A DNA stretch of 64,000 nt from Sphaerotilus montanus. Lineage in GTDB: Bacteria > Pseudomonadota > Gammaproteobacteria > Burkholderiales > Burkholderiaceae_C. The notes below the pieces were generated by a model. The model was not told where the DNA came from. It was given only the letters and a program-made list of their open reading frames with translations, and did not search any database. Positions within the stretch are counted from its first letter, which is position 1. Each line of letters opens with the position of its first letter. Position numbers and translations under genes: made by a program. The stretch covers positions 1,426,001 to 1,490,000 of the forward strand of contig NZ_JACCFH010000001.1 of NCBI RefSeq assembly GCF_013410775.1, read 5' to 3'. Shown here piece after piece: positions 1 to 10,197 of the stretch.

Positions 1-425
1 CGCCGGATCATCGGAATCTCCGCCATCAGCCGCGCACACAGCGCGTCGTAGGCCGCCATGTCGCGCGCCATCACGATGGCGATCAGGTCGACCTGGCCGG
101 TGACGTAGTAGACCTGCTGGATCGCCTCCTCGCGGTCGGCCCAGGCGCGGAAGGCGGCCAGCGCGGGGTAGTTGTCGCGCTCGATCTCCAGCCCCGCGAC
201 CAGCGTCAGGCTGCGCCCCGCCGCCGCCCGGTCCAGCACGGCAATCTCCGCACGGATCACGCCCTGCGCCCGCAGCCGCTTCAACCGGCGCTGCACGGCG
301 GACGCCGACAGGCCGATCTGGCTGGCGATCGCCTCGGCCTTGCGCTGGCAGTCGCGCTGCACCAGCGTGAGGATCTGACGGTCGAAGGCGTCCAGCGGAT
401 CGGGAGCAGTGGGCGTGGCGGGCAT
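1..425 (-). CDS. Lrp/AsnC family transcriptional regulator (partial, 3' end outside window)
   Basis: DNA-binding regulator of the leucine-responsive/AsnC family, probably sensing an amino acid. About 141 codons are visible and the C-terminal end is cut off by the window edge. Residues ~10-60 form the AsnC winged helix (LDAFDRQILTLV, then SASAVQRRLKRLRAQG as recognition helix), followed by the start of the ligand-binding RAM domain (YYVTGQVDLIAIV). The start is ATG at 425, the first Met before the conserved LDAFDRQIL. It is divergent from the Cys/Met PLP-enzyme gene about 100 bases away. Lrp-type regulators often control a divergent amino-acid gene, so it may regulate that cluster; this is inference. 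Confidence 0.9.
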   Translation of the reverse strand, partial: MPATPTAPDPLDAFDRQILTLVQRDCQRKAEAIASQIGLSASAVQRRLKRLRAQGVIRAEIAVLDRAAAGRSLTLVAGLEIERDNYPALAAFRAWADREEAIQQVYYVTGQVDLIAIVMARDMAAYDALCARLMAEIPMIR

Positions 426-523
426 GCGCGGAAGTCTAGCGGCGCGTCCAGGGGGTGTCTCATGCGGTTTTCGCGCACGCCAACGCCCCAGCTTGCGGCC
501 GAACCGCGGGCGGCTTCACCAGA

Positions 524-1762
524 ATGCCCCGGATGCCCACGTCCGAACCCCGCCAGCCGCCGCCCCACTGGTCGCCGTCCACGCAAGCGCTGCACGCCGG
601 CCTGCAGACCGACCCCGTCACCGGCGCCATCGCCCCCGGCCTGACGATGTCGGTCAACCACCGCTTCGTGCCCGGCGAGGCGCCCTTCTCCGCCGACGGC
701 GTGGACGACCTGGCGCAACTGCCCTACCTGTACGCGCGCTGGGGCAACCCGACGGTGCGCCAGCTGGAGCTGCGGCTGGCCGCGCTCGAAGGCGCCGAGG
801 ACGCGCTGGCCACCGCCACCGGCGTGGCGGCGATCGCGGCGATGTTCTTCACGCTGCTCAAGGCCGGCGACCACCTGATCGTGAGCGACGTCTGCTACGC
901 CGGGGCGAGCGAGCTGGCGCGCAAGGTGCTGCCCGACTACGGCATCGCGGTCAGCGCGGTGAACCTGTCCGATCTCTCCGCCGTGGCCGCCGCGCTGCGC
1001 CCGAACACGCGGCTCATCCACGCCGAGACGCCCTGCAACCCGCTGCTGCGCCTGACCGACCTGTCGGCGGTCGCGGTGCTCGCCCACGCCCACGGCGCGC
1101 TGCTGTCGGTCGACTCCACGCTGGCCACGCCCATCGTCACCCGCCCACTCGACTTCGGCGCCGACCTCGTCGTGCATTCGCTGACCAAGTTCATGAACGG
1201 CCACGGTGATGCGCTCGGCGGCTGCGTGGTCGGGCGGCGCAGCTTGATCGCCCGGCTACGCGCCCGCGCCGGGGTCTACCTCGGCGCGGCGCTGTCGGCG
1301 CACAACGCCTGGCTGATCCAGCGCGGCCTGGACACGCTCGGCGTGCGCCTGCTCACCGCGAGCCAGAGTGCCGAAGCGGTGGCGCAGTTCCTGAGCACGC
1401 ACCCTGCCGTGCGCGCCGTGACCTACCCCGGCCTGCCGAGCCACCCGCAGCACGCGCTGGCGCTACGGCAGATGTCGGTGCCCGGCGCCGTGCTCACCTT
1501 CCAGGTGAACGATGCGCCCGCCATGGCCACGCAGCTCGCCCAGCGGCTGCAACTCATCCACTACGCCTTCTCGCTCGGCCACCAGCGCAGTCTGGTCGTG
1601 CTGCTGCGCACCGACGAGATGATGGCCAGCACCTACGACCTGCACGGCGCGGCGCTGGCCGACTACCGCCGCTATGCCGGCGACGGTGTGTTCCGGCTCA
1701 GCATCGGGTTGGAGTCCGCCGCCGACCTGATCGCCGATCTGGACCAGGCACTGGTGGCCTGA
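524..1762 (+). CDS. Cys/Met metabolism PLP-dependent enzyme (trans-sulfuration family)
   Basis: Fold-type I pyridoxal-phosphate enzyme of the cystathionine gamma-synthase/beta-lyase/methionine gamma-lyase family, 412 residues, cytosolic. Visible family motifs are the substrate/PLP segment YARWGNPTVRQLE, the TGVAAIAAMF segment, the Asp of SVDSTLATP, and the lysine of HSLTKFMNGHGDALGG (about residue 222), expected to form the PLP Schiff base. The exact reaction (synthase, lyase or sulfhydrylase) cannot be told from motifs. Start codons are possible at 455, 524 and 533; 524 or 533 leave a normal N-terminus and room for a divergent promoter, but no clear ribosome site decides. It heads a cluster with a binding protein and homocysteine methyltransferase, suggesting sulfur amino-acid use. 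Confidence 0.85.
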   Translation: MPRMPTSEPRQPPPHWSPSTQALHAGLQTDPVTGAIAPGLTMSVNHRFVPGEAPFSADGVDDLAQLPYLYARWGNPTVRQLELRLAALEGAEDALATATGVAAIAAMFFTLLKAGDHLIVSDVCYAGASELARKVLPDYGIAVSAVNLSDLSAVAAALRPNTRLIHAETPCNPLLRLTDLSAVAVLAHAHGALLSVDSTLATPIVTRPLDFGADLVVHSLTKFMNGHGDALGGCVVGRRSLIARLRARAGVYLGAALSAHNAWLIQRGLDTLGVRLLTASQSAEAVAQFLSTHPAVRAVTYPGLPSHPQHALALRQMSVPGAVLTFQVNDAPAMATQLAQRLQLIHYAFSLGHQRSLVVLLRTDEMMASTYDLHGAALADYRRYAGDGVFRLSIGLESAADLIADLDQALVA

Positions 1763-1829
1763 GCTTTGCTGTTCCATGACCGGCCTTCTTTCTTTCAACC
1801 GACTTTCCACCCCTGACTGCGAACCGCCC

Positions 1830-2663
1830 ATGCGCTCCACCGCCCTGTCCTCCCTGACCCGACGCTTTGTCCTGACGGCCGGTGCCGTCTGCGTGGCCGG
1901 CCTGCTCGCTGCCTGCAGCAAGACCGACACCCCCGCTGCGGCAACCGCCGCTTCCGCCCCGCCAGCGCCAGCCGCCGCCAAGGTCTACGTCGTCGGCACC
2001 GACGCGGTGTACGCCCCCTTCGAGTCGCAGAACGACAAGGGCGAAATCATCGGCTTCGACATCGACATGCTGCAGGCTGTGGCCGACAAGGCCGGCATCC
2101 AGGTGAAGTTCGTCAACACCCCCTGGGAAGGCATGTTCAACACGCTCGGCCAGGGCGACCGCGACATCCTCGTCTCGGCCATCACCATCACCGACGAGCG
2201 CAAGCAGTCGATGGACTTCACCGACCCGTACTTCGACGCCCGCCAGCTCATCGCCGTACCGAAGGACTCGAAGGTCACCCGCTTCGACGACCTGAAGCCG
2301 CTGCGCGTGGCGGTGCAGACCGGTACCACCGGCGATGAAGCGGTGTCCAAGCTGCTCGGCAAGACCAGCACCAAGCTCAAGCGCTTCGAGTCGACGCCGC
2401 TGGCGCTGAAGGAACTGGAGAGCGGCGGCGTCGACGCGGTCGTGGCCGACAACGGCGTGGTGGCGCACTACGTCGCCAACAACACGGCCGCCGGCTTCAA
2501 GGCGATCAGCGACGCCAGCTTCGTGCCCGAGCAGTACGGCTTCGTGGTCAAGAAGGGCAACGCCGAGCTGCTGGCCGCGCTCAACAAGGGACTGGCCGCG
2601 ATCAAGGCCGACGGCACCTACGACCAGATCCAGGCGCGCTACTTCGGCGCCGCGGCGAAGTGA
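1830..2663 (+). CDS. Amino-acid ABC transporter substrate-binding lipoprotein
   Basis: Periplasmic solute-binding protein of the bacterial PBPb (family 3, polar amino acid) group, 277 residues. ATG at 1830 gives an Arg-rich n-region, a hydrophobic stretch and a lipobox LLAAC, so it should be a lipid-anchored lipoprotein; an earlier Met at 1776 would spoil the signal. After an Ala/Pro linker come the family signatures YAPFESQNDKGEIIGFDIDM near the N-terminus and SAITITDERKQSMDFTDPYF, and the hinge region LRVAVQTGTTGDE. No permease or ATPase gene is adjacent, so it is either an orphan receptor or shares a transporter encoded elsewhere. Its stop overlaps the next gene (TGATG), implying translational coupling to homocysteine methyltransferase. 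Confidence 0.88.
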   Translation: MRSTALSSLTRRFVLTAGAVCVAGLLAACSKTDTPAAATAASAPPAPAAAKVYVVGTDAVYAPFESQNDKGEIIGFDIDMLQAVADKAGIQVKFVNTPWEGMFNTLGQGDRDILVSAITITDERKQSMDFTDPYFDARQLIAVPKDSKVTRFDDLKPLRVAVQTGTTGDEAVSKLLGKTSTKLKRFESTPLALKELESGGVDAVVADNGVVAHYVANNTAAGFKAISDASFVPEQYGFVVKKGNAELLAALNKGLAAIKADGTYDQIQARYFGAAAK

Positions 2664-3643
2664 TGGCCGGGGTCGACGCGATCGCGGACTGGCTGGCCAC
2701 CCGGCCGCGGCTGATCCTCGACGGCGCGCTCGCCACCGAGCTGGAGCGGCGCGGCGCGGACCTGAACGACGCGCTGTGGTCGGCGCGGCTGCTGGTCGAG
2801 CGGCCGGAGCTGATCCGCGCCGTTCACCTGGACTACTTCCGCGCGGGCGCCGACGTGGCGACCACCGCCAGTTACCAGGCGACGTTCGAGGGCTTCGCGC
2901 GCCGCGGCATCGGCCAGGACGAGGCCGCGCGGCTGATGCGGCTGGCCGTGCAGCTCGCGGTCGAAGCGCGGGCGCAGTTCTGGGACGAAGCCGCGGCCGA
3001 GCCGGACCACGGCGGGCGGCGCTTTCCGCTGGTCGCCGCGTCGGTCGGGCCGTATGGCGCGATGCTGGCCGATGGCTCGGAGTACCGCGGCCACTACGGA
3101 CTGGACGAGGCGGCGCTGATGGACTTCCACCGCCCGCGGCTGCAGGTGCTGGCCAGCGCGGGGGCGGATGTGCTCGCGTGCGAGACGCTGCCGTGTCTGG
3201 TGGAGGCGCGGGCGCTGGCGCGGCTGCTGGAGGAGCTGCCCGACAGCGGCACGACACGGGCGTGGATCAGCTTCTCGTGCCGCGACGGCCTGCACGACAG
3301 CCAGGGCGAGCCGCTGGCCGACGCGGTGCGCGCGCTCGACGGCTTCGAGCGGGTGGCTGCCATCGGCATCAACTGCACGGCGCCGCAGCACATCGCCTCG
3401 CTGGTCGCCGTCGCCCGCGCGAACACCGCCAAGCCGATCCTCGTCTACCCGAACGCGGGCGAGCAGTACGACCCGGTCACCAAGACCTGGCTCGTCGGCA
3501 GCGCCTGCGGCGGCGCGCATCGAAGCTACGCCGACCAGGCGATGGACTGGGCCGAGGGCGGTGCGCGGCTGATCGGTGGCTGCTGCCGGACGACGCCGGC
3601 GGACATCTCGGCGTTGTTCAGGCGCTGGACGGCGTCGGTCTGA
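2663..3643 (+). CDS. mmuM: Homocysteine S-methyltransferase
   Basis: Cytosolic zinc enzyme that transfers a methyl group, usually from S-methylmethionine, to homocysteine to form methionine; 326 residues, close to the family norm. The N-terminal motif LILDGALATELERRG, the zinc ligand Cys in GINCTAPQHI (about residue 238) and the paired ligands in GGCCRT (about 307-308) are all present. ATG at 2663 overlaps the previous stop by one base; a GTG one codon upstream (2660) is also possible. The tight link to a solute-binding lipoprotein suggests the pair serves uptake and use of a methylated sulfur amino acid, which is inference. The symbol is by family resemblance to E. coli MmuM. Confidence 0.88.
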   Translation: MAGVDAIADWLATRPRLILDGALATELERRGADLNDALWSARLLVERPELIRAVHLDYFRAGADVATTASYQATFEGFARRGIGQDEAARLMRLAVQLAVEARAQFWDEAAAEPDHGGRRFPLVAASVGPYGAMLADGSEYRGHYGLDEAALMDFHRPRLQVLASAGADVLACETLPCLVEARALARLLEELPDSGTTRAWISFSCRDGLHDSQGEPLADAVRALDGFERVAAIGINCTAPQHIASLVAVARANTAKPILVYPNAGEQYDPVTKTWLVGSACGGAHRSYADQAMDWAEGGARLIGGCCRTTPADISALFRRWTASV

Positions 3644-3656
3644 GCGGGCGGCGGCG

Positions 3657-5288
3657 TCACTCTCTGCGGCCAGACACCCGCGCCCAGTCCAGCCCGTAGC
3701 GCCCCAGGTACTTGCGCAGCCGATCCGCATCGTTGACCACGCTGCGCTGCGTGCGGCTCACATCGAACAGCGCGCGGCCGGCGTCCGACAGCGTGCGGCT
3801 CTTGCGGCACACGGCGATCACGGCTTCAAGCTGCAGCCGCTCGAACAGGTCCAGCCCCGCCAGCGTCGCCGCGTCGAGGCACTCGGCCAGGTCGACCGGC
3901 GACACCCCCGGCACCGCGCCCACCCGCCCCACGCCGCCGTGGTGCGCCCACAGCCAGCGCAGCCGGCCGATCTCCGCGTCGACCAGCGCCGTGCCGATGC
4001 GCCCGCCGTCGGCCAGCGTCGCCAGCCGGGTGATGCTGCCCGAGAGGTCGCGAAAATTGCCGCTCCACACCGCCTCGGGCGACTGCGCGAACTGCAGGTA
4101 ACGCGCCCGCGCCTCGACGTTGAAGCGCACCACCTGCCCCGTCTCGCCGGTGTTGAGCTGCAGCAGGTGGTCCACGTTCGGCTCGATGTCCTCCGGCCGC
4201 TCGGTCAGGCCGGGCAGGTGGTAGCTCCACAGGTTGATGCGCGCGAACAGGTCTTCGCGGAAGCGCCCCGCCACCACGTCGGCGCGCAAGTCGCGGTGCG
4301 TGCCGGCGATGAGCTGGAAGTCGCTGCCCACCTCCCGGTCCGCACCCACCGGGTAGAAACGCTTTTCCTCGACCGCCTTGAGCAGCATCGCCTGCTCGTC
4401 CGCGCCGAGTTCGCCGATCTCGTCGAGGAAGAGCACGCCTTCGTGCGCCGTACGCAGCAGGCCGGCGCGCGCCGTGGCCGCCCCGGTGAAGGCGCCCCGC
4501 TGGTGGCCGAACAGCGCCGAGGCCGCGCCGTCGCCCTGCAAGGTCGCGCAATTGACCTCGACGAAGGCGCCGCTGACCTGGTGGCGCGACTGCTTCAGCG
4601 CGTACATGCGCCGCGCCAGGTGCGACTTGCCGGCCCCGGTCGGCCCGGTCAGCAGGATCGGCGCCTTCGAGCGCACCGCCACGCGCTCGATCTCGTCGAT
4701 CAGCGCGTTGAAGCGGGTGTTGCGGGTGGCGATGCCACTCTTGAGGAAGCGGACGGCGTCGTCCTGGGCCTGGCTGAAGCGCTGCGCCAGCACGTCGTAG
4801 CGCGACAGGTCGAGGTCGATCAGCGTGTAGTCGCCCGGCGCGCCGTGGCGCTGGCGCTTCGGCGGCGCGGTCTGCAGCAGCACGCCGGGCAGGAACCGCG
4901 CCTCGACCAGCAGGAACAGGCAGATCTGCGCGACATGGGTGCCGGTGGTGATGTGCGCCCAGTAGCGCTCGCGCTCGGGGTCGAAGGGGTAGTCGCGCGT
5001 CCAGTCGTAGAGCGTGCCGTAGACCTCGCCGAAGTCCCACGGGTCACGGATGTCCAGTGGCACGAGCCGGACCGTGGTTTCGGGCGACACCGCCGCGATG
5101 TCCGCCTTCACCAGCTCGGCCAGCCGCAGGTGCTGGCGGGCGTGGAGCAGCTCCAGCCGGTTGACCACCAGCTCCTCGTGCTGCACCAGCGAGACGGTGG
5201 GGCGCCAGCGCTCCCAGCGGCCGGCGCCCTGCCCGCCGTCGAGCTGGGTGCCGAGGAAGCCGATGACGACGGTCTGGCGGTGTTCCAT
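3657..5288 (-). CDS. rtcR: RtcR, sigma-54-dependent activator of the rtc RNA-repair operon
   Basis: Enhancer-binding activator, 543 residues. The N-terminal ~180 residues match the RtcR sensor domain, known as a CARF-like domain thought to sense RNA ends or cyclic oligonucleotides. The central AAA+ domain shows Walker A GPTGAGKSH (Lys ~221), the sigma-54 contact loop GAFTGA, Walker B VLFLDEIGEL and the arginine-finger region FREDLFARIN. A short C-terminal region carries the likely DNA-binding helix (TLSDAGRALFDVSRTQRS). It is divergent from rtcB, and a sigma-54 promoter lies directly before rtcB, which fits the classical RtcR circuit. ATG at 5288 gives the conserved start EHRQTVVIGFLGTQLDGG. 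Length and motif order match known RtcR proteins. Confidence 0.96.
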   Translation of the reverse strand: MEHRQTVVIGFLGTQLDGGQGAGRWERWRPTVSLVQHEELVVNRLELLHARQHLRLAELVKADIAAVSPETTVRLVPLDIRDPWDFGEVYGTLYDWTRDYPFDPERERYWAHITTGTHVAQICLFLLVEARFLPGVLLQTAPPKRQRHGAPGDYTLIDLDLSRYDVLAQRFSQAQDDAVRFLKSGIATRNTRFNALIDEIERVAVRSKAPILLTGPTGAGKSHLARRMYALKQSRHQVSGAFVEVNCATLQGDGAASALFGHQRGAFTGAATARAGLLRTAHEGVLFLDEIGELGADEQAMLLKAVEEKRFYPVGADREVGSDFQLIAGTHRDLRADVVAGRFREDLFARINLWSYHLPGLTERPEDIEPNVDHLLQLNTGETGQVVRFNVEARARYLQFAQSPEAVWSGNFRDLSGSITRLATLADGGRIGTALVDAEIGRLRWLWAHHGGVGRVGAVPGVSPVDLAECLDAATLAGLDLFERLQLEAVIAVCRKSRTLSDAGRALFDVSRTQRSVVNDADRLRKYLGRYGLDWARVSGRRE

Positions 5289-5302
5289 GGGGTTGCTGAT
5301 CG

Positions 5303-5331
5303 GATAAAACAGTAGCGCACAGTCTAGTCAA
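5303..5331 (-). promoter_or_regulatory. Probable sigma-70 promoter of rtcR
   Basis: Read on the minus strand, TTGACT (-35) is followed after 17 bases by TTTATC (-10), 15 bases before the rtcR start codon. The -35 box matches the consensus at five of six positions, the -10 box only at three, so the call rests mainly on spacing and position. Confidence 0.4.
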
Positions 5332-5447
5332 TGCGGCGACACGGTCCACGGCACCCTGACGCATCGCCCACGACCGGAGGAATCTTTCCATTCAGAATCA
5401 AGCACTTGGAACAGAATGGCCGCGCAGGCCAGGCCAGCAACGCGGAA

Positions 5448-5463
5448 TGGCATGTCCATTGCA
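5448..5463 (+). promoter_or_regulatory. Sigma-54 (-24/-12) promoter of rtcBA-cupin
   Basis: TGGCAT-GTCCA-TTGCA matches the sigma-54 consensus (TGGCAC-N5-TTGCA) at all but one position, with the required GG-N10-GC spacing. It lies opposite rtcR, whose AAA+ domain has the GAFTGA loop that contacts sigma-54. The predicted transcription start is near 5474, only about 10 bases before the preferred ATG of rtcB (5484) and 4 before the alternative ATG (5478), so the leader would be extremely short. Confidence 0.85.
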
Positions 5464-5483
5464 AAAAGCACCGCACCATGCAC

Positions 5484-6706
<1,223 letters not shown>

Positions 6707-6710
<4 letters not shown>

Positions 6711-7786
6711 GACAGGATGGTCACGTGATCCACATCGACGCCTCCGAGGGCGAGGGCGGCGGCCAGGTGCTGCGGACCGCGCTCGCGCTGTCCATGGTGA
6801 CGGGCCAGCCGGTCCTGCTGGAGAACATCCGCGCGCGCCGGCCGAAACCCGGCCTGATGCGCCAGCACCTGACCTGCGTGGGCGCGGCACAGGCGGTCAG
6901 CGGTGCGCAGGTCGATGGCGCCACCCCCGGTGGGCAGACGCTGCGCTTCACCCCCGGCCCGGTGCGCGGCGGCGACTACCACTGCAGCGTCGGCACGGCC
7001 GGCAGCGTGATGCTGGTGCTGCAGACGGTCTGGCCCGCGCTGCTGCTGGCCGATGCCCCCGCCCGGCTCACGCTGCAAGGCGGGACGCACAACCCGATGG
7101 CCCCGAGCTTCCACTTCGTCGAGCAGGCCTATGCCCCCCTGGTGCGGCGACTCGGCGCGGCCGCGACGCTGCAACTGCGCCGCTGCGGCTTCTACCCGGG
7201 TGGAGGCGGCGAAGTCCACGCGGAATTGCACCCGGCCGGCCCCGAAGGGCTGCAACCCTTCGATCTGACCGCGCGTGGCCCGCTGATCGGCCGGCACGCC
7301 GAGTGCCTGGTACCCGGCGTGCGGCGCAGCGTCGCCGAGCGCGAGCTGGGCGTGCTGCGTGACCAGCTCGGCTGGGCGTTCGACCACCGTGCGATCCCGG
7401 TCACGCGCCAGAACGAAGGGCCGGGCAACGCGCTGCTGGCCACGCTGCGCCACGCGCACGTCACCGAGGTGTTCTGCAGCATCGGCGAGAAATCGCGCAG
7501 TGCCGAAACCGTCGGGGAGGACGTCGTGCGCCAGGTACAGCACTACCTCGGCAGCAACGCCGCGCTCGGCCCGCATCTGGCAGACCAGTGGGCCTTGCCA
7601 CTGGGGCTGGCGGTCTGGCGCAGTGGCCGTGCCGCGCGCTATACCTGCACCGAGGTGAGCCTGCACGCGTCGACCAACTTTCAGACCATCGAGCGCTTTC
7701 TGCCGGTGCAGTTCGAGGCACGCCCCCTTCCCGACGGACAGGCCATGCAGGTAGAAGTACGTCCGACGGGTGACAATGCCGCATGA
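6707..7786 (+). CDS. rtcA: RtcA, RNA 3'-terminal phosphate cyclase
   Basis: Converts RNA 3'-phosphate ends to 2',3'-cyclic phosphates with ATP, supplying the end that RtcB can use; 359 residues. Signature segments are ASEGEGGGQVLRTAL at the N-terminus, RPKPGLMRQHL, SVGTAGSVMLVLQT, GGTHNPMAPS and GFYPGGGGEV. The adenylylated histidine is expected at about residue 320 in SLHASTNFQTIERFLP. ATG at 6707 overlaps the rtcB stop as ATGA; a later GTG at 6725 would shorten the protein to the E. coli-like N-terminus. It ends in another ATGA overlap with the cupin gene, so all three genes look translationally coupled. Confidence 0.95.
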
Positions 7787-8166
7787 GCACCTTCACCAAG
7801 ATCACCTTGTTCACCGACACCGACGGCCGCGCCCGCTTCCGCGAGGAGCCGATCGCATTGACCGAAGGCAAGCCGGCGGCACGCCTGTCACCGCTGATGC
7901 CCAGCGGCGGCTACCAGGTGCGGCACAGCCCGGTGGGGTTCCGCAGTGAATTCCATTGCACCGAGAACCCGCAGTGGGTGTTCATCCTCGGTGGACAGAT
8001 GGAGATCGGCCTGCAGGACGGCACATCACGCGTGTTCTCGCCTGGCGAGCACTTCTATTCCGCCGACGTGCAGCCCGCGGGTGCGACCTTCGACGCCACG
8101 GTGCACGGCCACTGGAGCCGGCAGGTGGGCCCGGACCCGCTGGTCACGGTGTTCATTCGCGGCTGA
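7783..8166 (+). CDS. Cupin-fold protein, third gene of the rtc operon
   Basis: Small single-domain protein of 127 residues with a beta-barrel cupin pattern: FHCTENPQWVFILGGQMEI resembles cupin motif 1 and FSPGEHFYSAD resembles motif 2, with a further His near VHGHWSR, so metal binding is plausible. No signal peptide. Its ATG overlaps the rtcA stop (ATGA) and a terminator follows, so it should be made with RtcB and RtcA from the sigma-54 promoter. Cupin proteins cover many reactions and simple ligand binding; nothing here tells the substrate. A role in RNA repair or in handling the inducing signal is only an inference from the operon. Confidence 0.85.
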   Translation: MSTFTKITLFTDTDGRARFREEPIALTEGKPAARLSPLMPSGGYQVRHSPVGFRSEFHCTENPQWVFILGGQMEIGLQDGTSRVFSPGEHFYSADVQPAGATFDATVHGHWSRQVGPDPLVTVFIRG

Positions 8167-8193
8167 GCAGGTCAGGCAACGCGCACGGACAAC

Positions 8194-8223
8194 AAAAAAG
8201 CCAGCTCGATGAGCTGGCTTTTG
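8194..8223. terminator. Bidirectional rho-independent terminator
   Basis: Stem AAGCCAGCTC / GAGCTGGCTT around a 3-base loop, with A-runs before and T-runs after, so it can end both the rtc operon (plus) and the tRNA transcript (minus). Confidence 0.85.
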
Positions 8224-8229
8224 AGTGTC

Positions 8230-8306
<77 letters not shown>

Positions 8307-8350
8307 ACTGAAACCTTGACCGGACCGCTCTGGTAAGCAGCACGACTCTG

Positions 8351-8380
8351 AAACAAAACAGCCAGCGAGTTGCCGGCTGC
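8351..8380 (-). terminator. Terminator between the two tRNA-fMet genes
   Basis: On the minus strand CAGCCGGC, 5-base loop, GCTGGCTG (one G-U pair), then TTTTGTTT. It lies after the upstream tRNA copy, so each tRNA may have its own transcript end. Confidence 0.65.
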
Positions 8381-8414
8381 CGGTGCACACAGCCGGAGCT
8401 GCTTGCGAAATCTG

Positions 8415-8491
<77 letters not shown>

Positions 8492-8534
8492 ACTGAGACT
8501 CATATTCTATGCTGAAACCTTGGCTGTCAGCAAG

Positions 8535-8565
8535 CGGTTTCGGTGAAAATCTTCAACCGAAACCG
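8535..8565 (-). repeat. Hairpin downstream of rplQ
   Basis: Perfect 10-base inverted repeat CGGTTTCGGT / ACCGAAACCG around an 11-base loop, 9 bases after the rplQ stop. No T-run follows, so it may be an RNA 3'-end stabiliser or a weak terminator of the alpha operon. Confidence 0.5.
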
Positions 8566-8573
8566 AAGACCGA

Positions 8574-8972
8574 TCACTCGGCAGCTTCGACCGGAGCGAC
8601 AGCGGCGTCCGCGTCAGGACGGTCCACCAGTTCGACGAAGGCCATCGGCGCATTGTCGCCAACGCGGTAACCCATCTTCAGGATGCGGCTGTAGCCACCC
8701 GGACGTGCAGCGTAACGCGGGCCGAGCACGGCGAACAGCTTGACCACGTTGTCGCGGTCGCGCAGGCGGTCGAATGCCAGGCGCTTGTTGGCCAGCGTCG
8801 GGGTCTTGCCCAGCGTGATCAGCGGCTCGACGACGCGGCGCAGTTCCTTGGCCTTCGGGACCGTGGTCTTGATGGCTTCGTGCTGGATCAGCGAGTTGGC
8901 CATGTTGCGCAGCATCGCCAGACGGTGCGACGAGGTGCGGTTCAGTTTGCGGAGGCCGTTACGGTGGCGCAT
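8574..8972 (-). CDS. rplQ: 50S ribosomal protein L17
   Basis: Large-subunit ribosomal protein near the peptide exit tunnel, 132 residues. The N-terminal segment [17 protein letters not shown] and the downstream [12 protein letters not shown] are diagnostic of L17. The C-terminal tail is Ala/Val/Glu-rich ([11 protein letters not shown]), a common lineage-specific extension. Last gene of the alpha operon after rpoA, with a hairpin following the stop. Confidence 0.98.
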   Translation of the reverse strand: MRHRNGLRKLNRTSSHRLAMLRNMANSLIQHEAIKTTVPKAKELRRVVEPLITLGKTPTLANKRLAFDRLRDRDNVVKLFAVLGPRYAARPGGYSRILKMGYRVGDNAPMAFVELVDRPDADAAVAPVEAAE

Positions 8973-9074
8973 GATGGTTCTTTCTGGTTCAAATGCCGGC
9001 GGCCGGATCAGGTACCGCCGGGTGCACGTTCAAAGCGTGCTGGGTGTTTCAATCAGTCAGCGTCCGACCAGCGG

Positions 9075-10061
9075 TCAACGCTTGTCGAGACCTTGCGGCG
9101 GCCAGTTCTCGAGACGCGCACCCAGGGTCAGGCCACGCGAAGCGAGGACTTCCTTGATCTCGTTGAGCGACTTGCGACCCAGGTTCGGGGTCTTCAGCAG
9201 CTCGGTCTCGGTACGCTGGATCAGATCGCCGATGTAGTAGATGTTTTCGGCCTTCAGGCAGTTCGCCGAACGCACGGTCAGTTCCAGCTCATCGACCGGA
9301 CGCAGCGGGATCGGATCGAAGTGCTGCGCACGCGGCGCGGGCTCGACGATGCCGGCCAGGTCGTTGCCTTCCAGCTGCGCGAACACGGCGAGCTGTTCGA
9401 CCAGGATCTTGGCCGACGCACGGATCGCTTCCTCGGGCGAAATAGCGCCGTTGGTCTCGATTTCCATGACCAGCTTGTCCAGATCGGTGCGCTGCTCGAC
9501 GCGGGCGCTCTCGACGGTGTAGCTCACGCGGCGGACCGGCGAGAACGACGCGTCCAGCACGATGCGGCCGATGCTCTTGGTCGGCTCGTCGGCGTAGCGG
9601 CGCATCGTGCCCGGCACATAGCCACGGCCCTTCTCGACCTTGATCTGCATGTCGAGCTTGCCACCCTGGGCCAGGTGCGCAATGACCAGGTCCGGGTTGA
9701 TGATCTCGACATCGTGCGGCGTCTGGATGTCACGCGCGGTGACCGGGCCTTCGCCTTCCTTGCGCAGAACCAGCGTGACTTCGTCGCGGTTGTGCAGACG
9801 GAACACCACGCCCTTGAGGTTCAGCATGATGTGAACGACGTCTTCCTGCACGCCATCCACCGTCGAATACTCGTGCAGCACGCCGGCGATCGTCACTTCG
9901 GTCGGCGCATAGCCCACCATCGACGACAGCAGGACGCGGCGCAGCGCATTGCCCAGCGTGTGACCATAGCCACGCTCGAACGGCTCCAGCGTCACCTTGG
10001 CGCGGTGTCCGCCCAGCGGTTCGACGTTGATGGCTTTGGGCTTCAGCAGATTGGTTTGCAT
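9075..10061 (-). CDS. rpoA: DNA-directed RNA polymerase alpha subunit
   Basis: 328 residues, normal length. The N-terminal assembly domain (about 1-230) includes the beta-contact region [17 protein letters not shown] and [15 protein letters not shown] linker precedes the C-terminal DNA- and activator-binding domain (about 245-320) with LRSANCLK-type motif ([13 protein letters not shown]), [12 protein letters not shown]. Encoded between rpsD and rplQ in the usual alpha operon order, so made in step with ribosomal proteins. About 100 bases separate it from rplQ and about 135 from rpsD. Confidence 0.99.
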   Translation of the reverse strand: MQTNLLKPKAINVEPLGGHRAKVTLEPFERGYGHTLGNALRRVLLSSMVGYAPTEVTIAGVLHEYSTVDGVQEDVVHIMLNLKGVVFRLHNRDEVTLVLRKEGEGPVTARDIQTPHDVEIINPDLVIAHLAQGGKLDMQIKVEKGRGYVPGTMRRYADEPTKSIGRIVLDASFSPVRRVSYTVESARVEQRTDLDKLVMEIETNGAISPEEAIRASAKILVEQLAVFAQLEGNDLAGIVEPAPRAQHFDPIPLRPVDELELTVRSANCLKAENIYYIGDLIQRTETELLKTPNLGRKSLNEIKEVLASRGLTLGARLENWPPQGLDKR

Positions 10062-10197
10062 TCAAAGTTCCTGTCAATACCCTCGGCTCGTTACACCGAT
10101 AAGGCTGATGGACCCACCGGGCGATGCAAGACCCCAGCGCACCCGGGATGCGATGGGGTCTGAGGCACACACGCTCCGGTGCGTGCCATCTCACGAA

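Noticed and set aside
3576-5315. 579-codon plus-strand frame opposite rtcR
   Set aside because: RtcR on the minus strand has the complete AAA+ motifs; the plus-strand frame is a GC-bias shadow.
8193-8223. Inverted repeat next to the tRNA as an attachment site
   Set aside because: It is a plain terminator; no integrase gene or tRNA 3'-end duplication of an island boundary is seen, and the two tRNA copies are full length.
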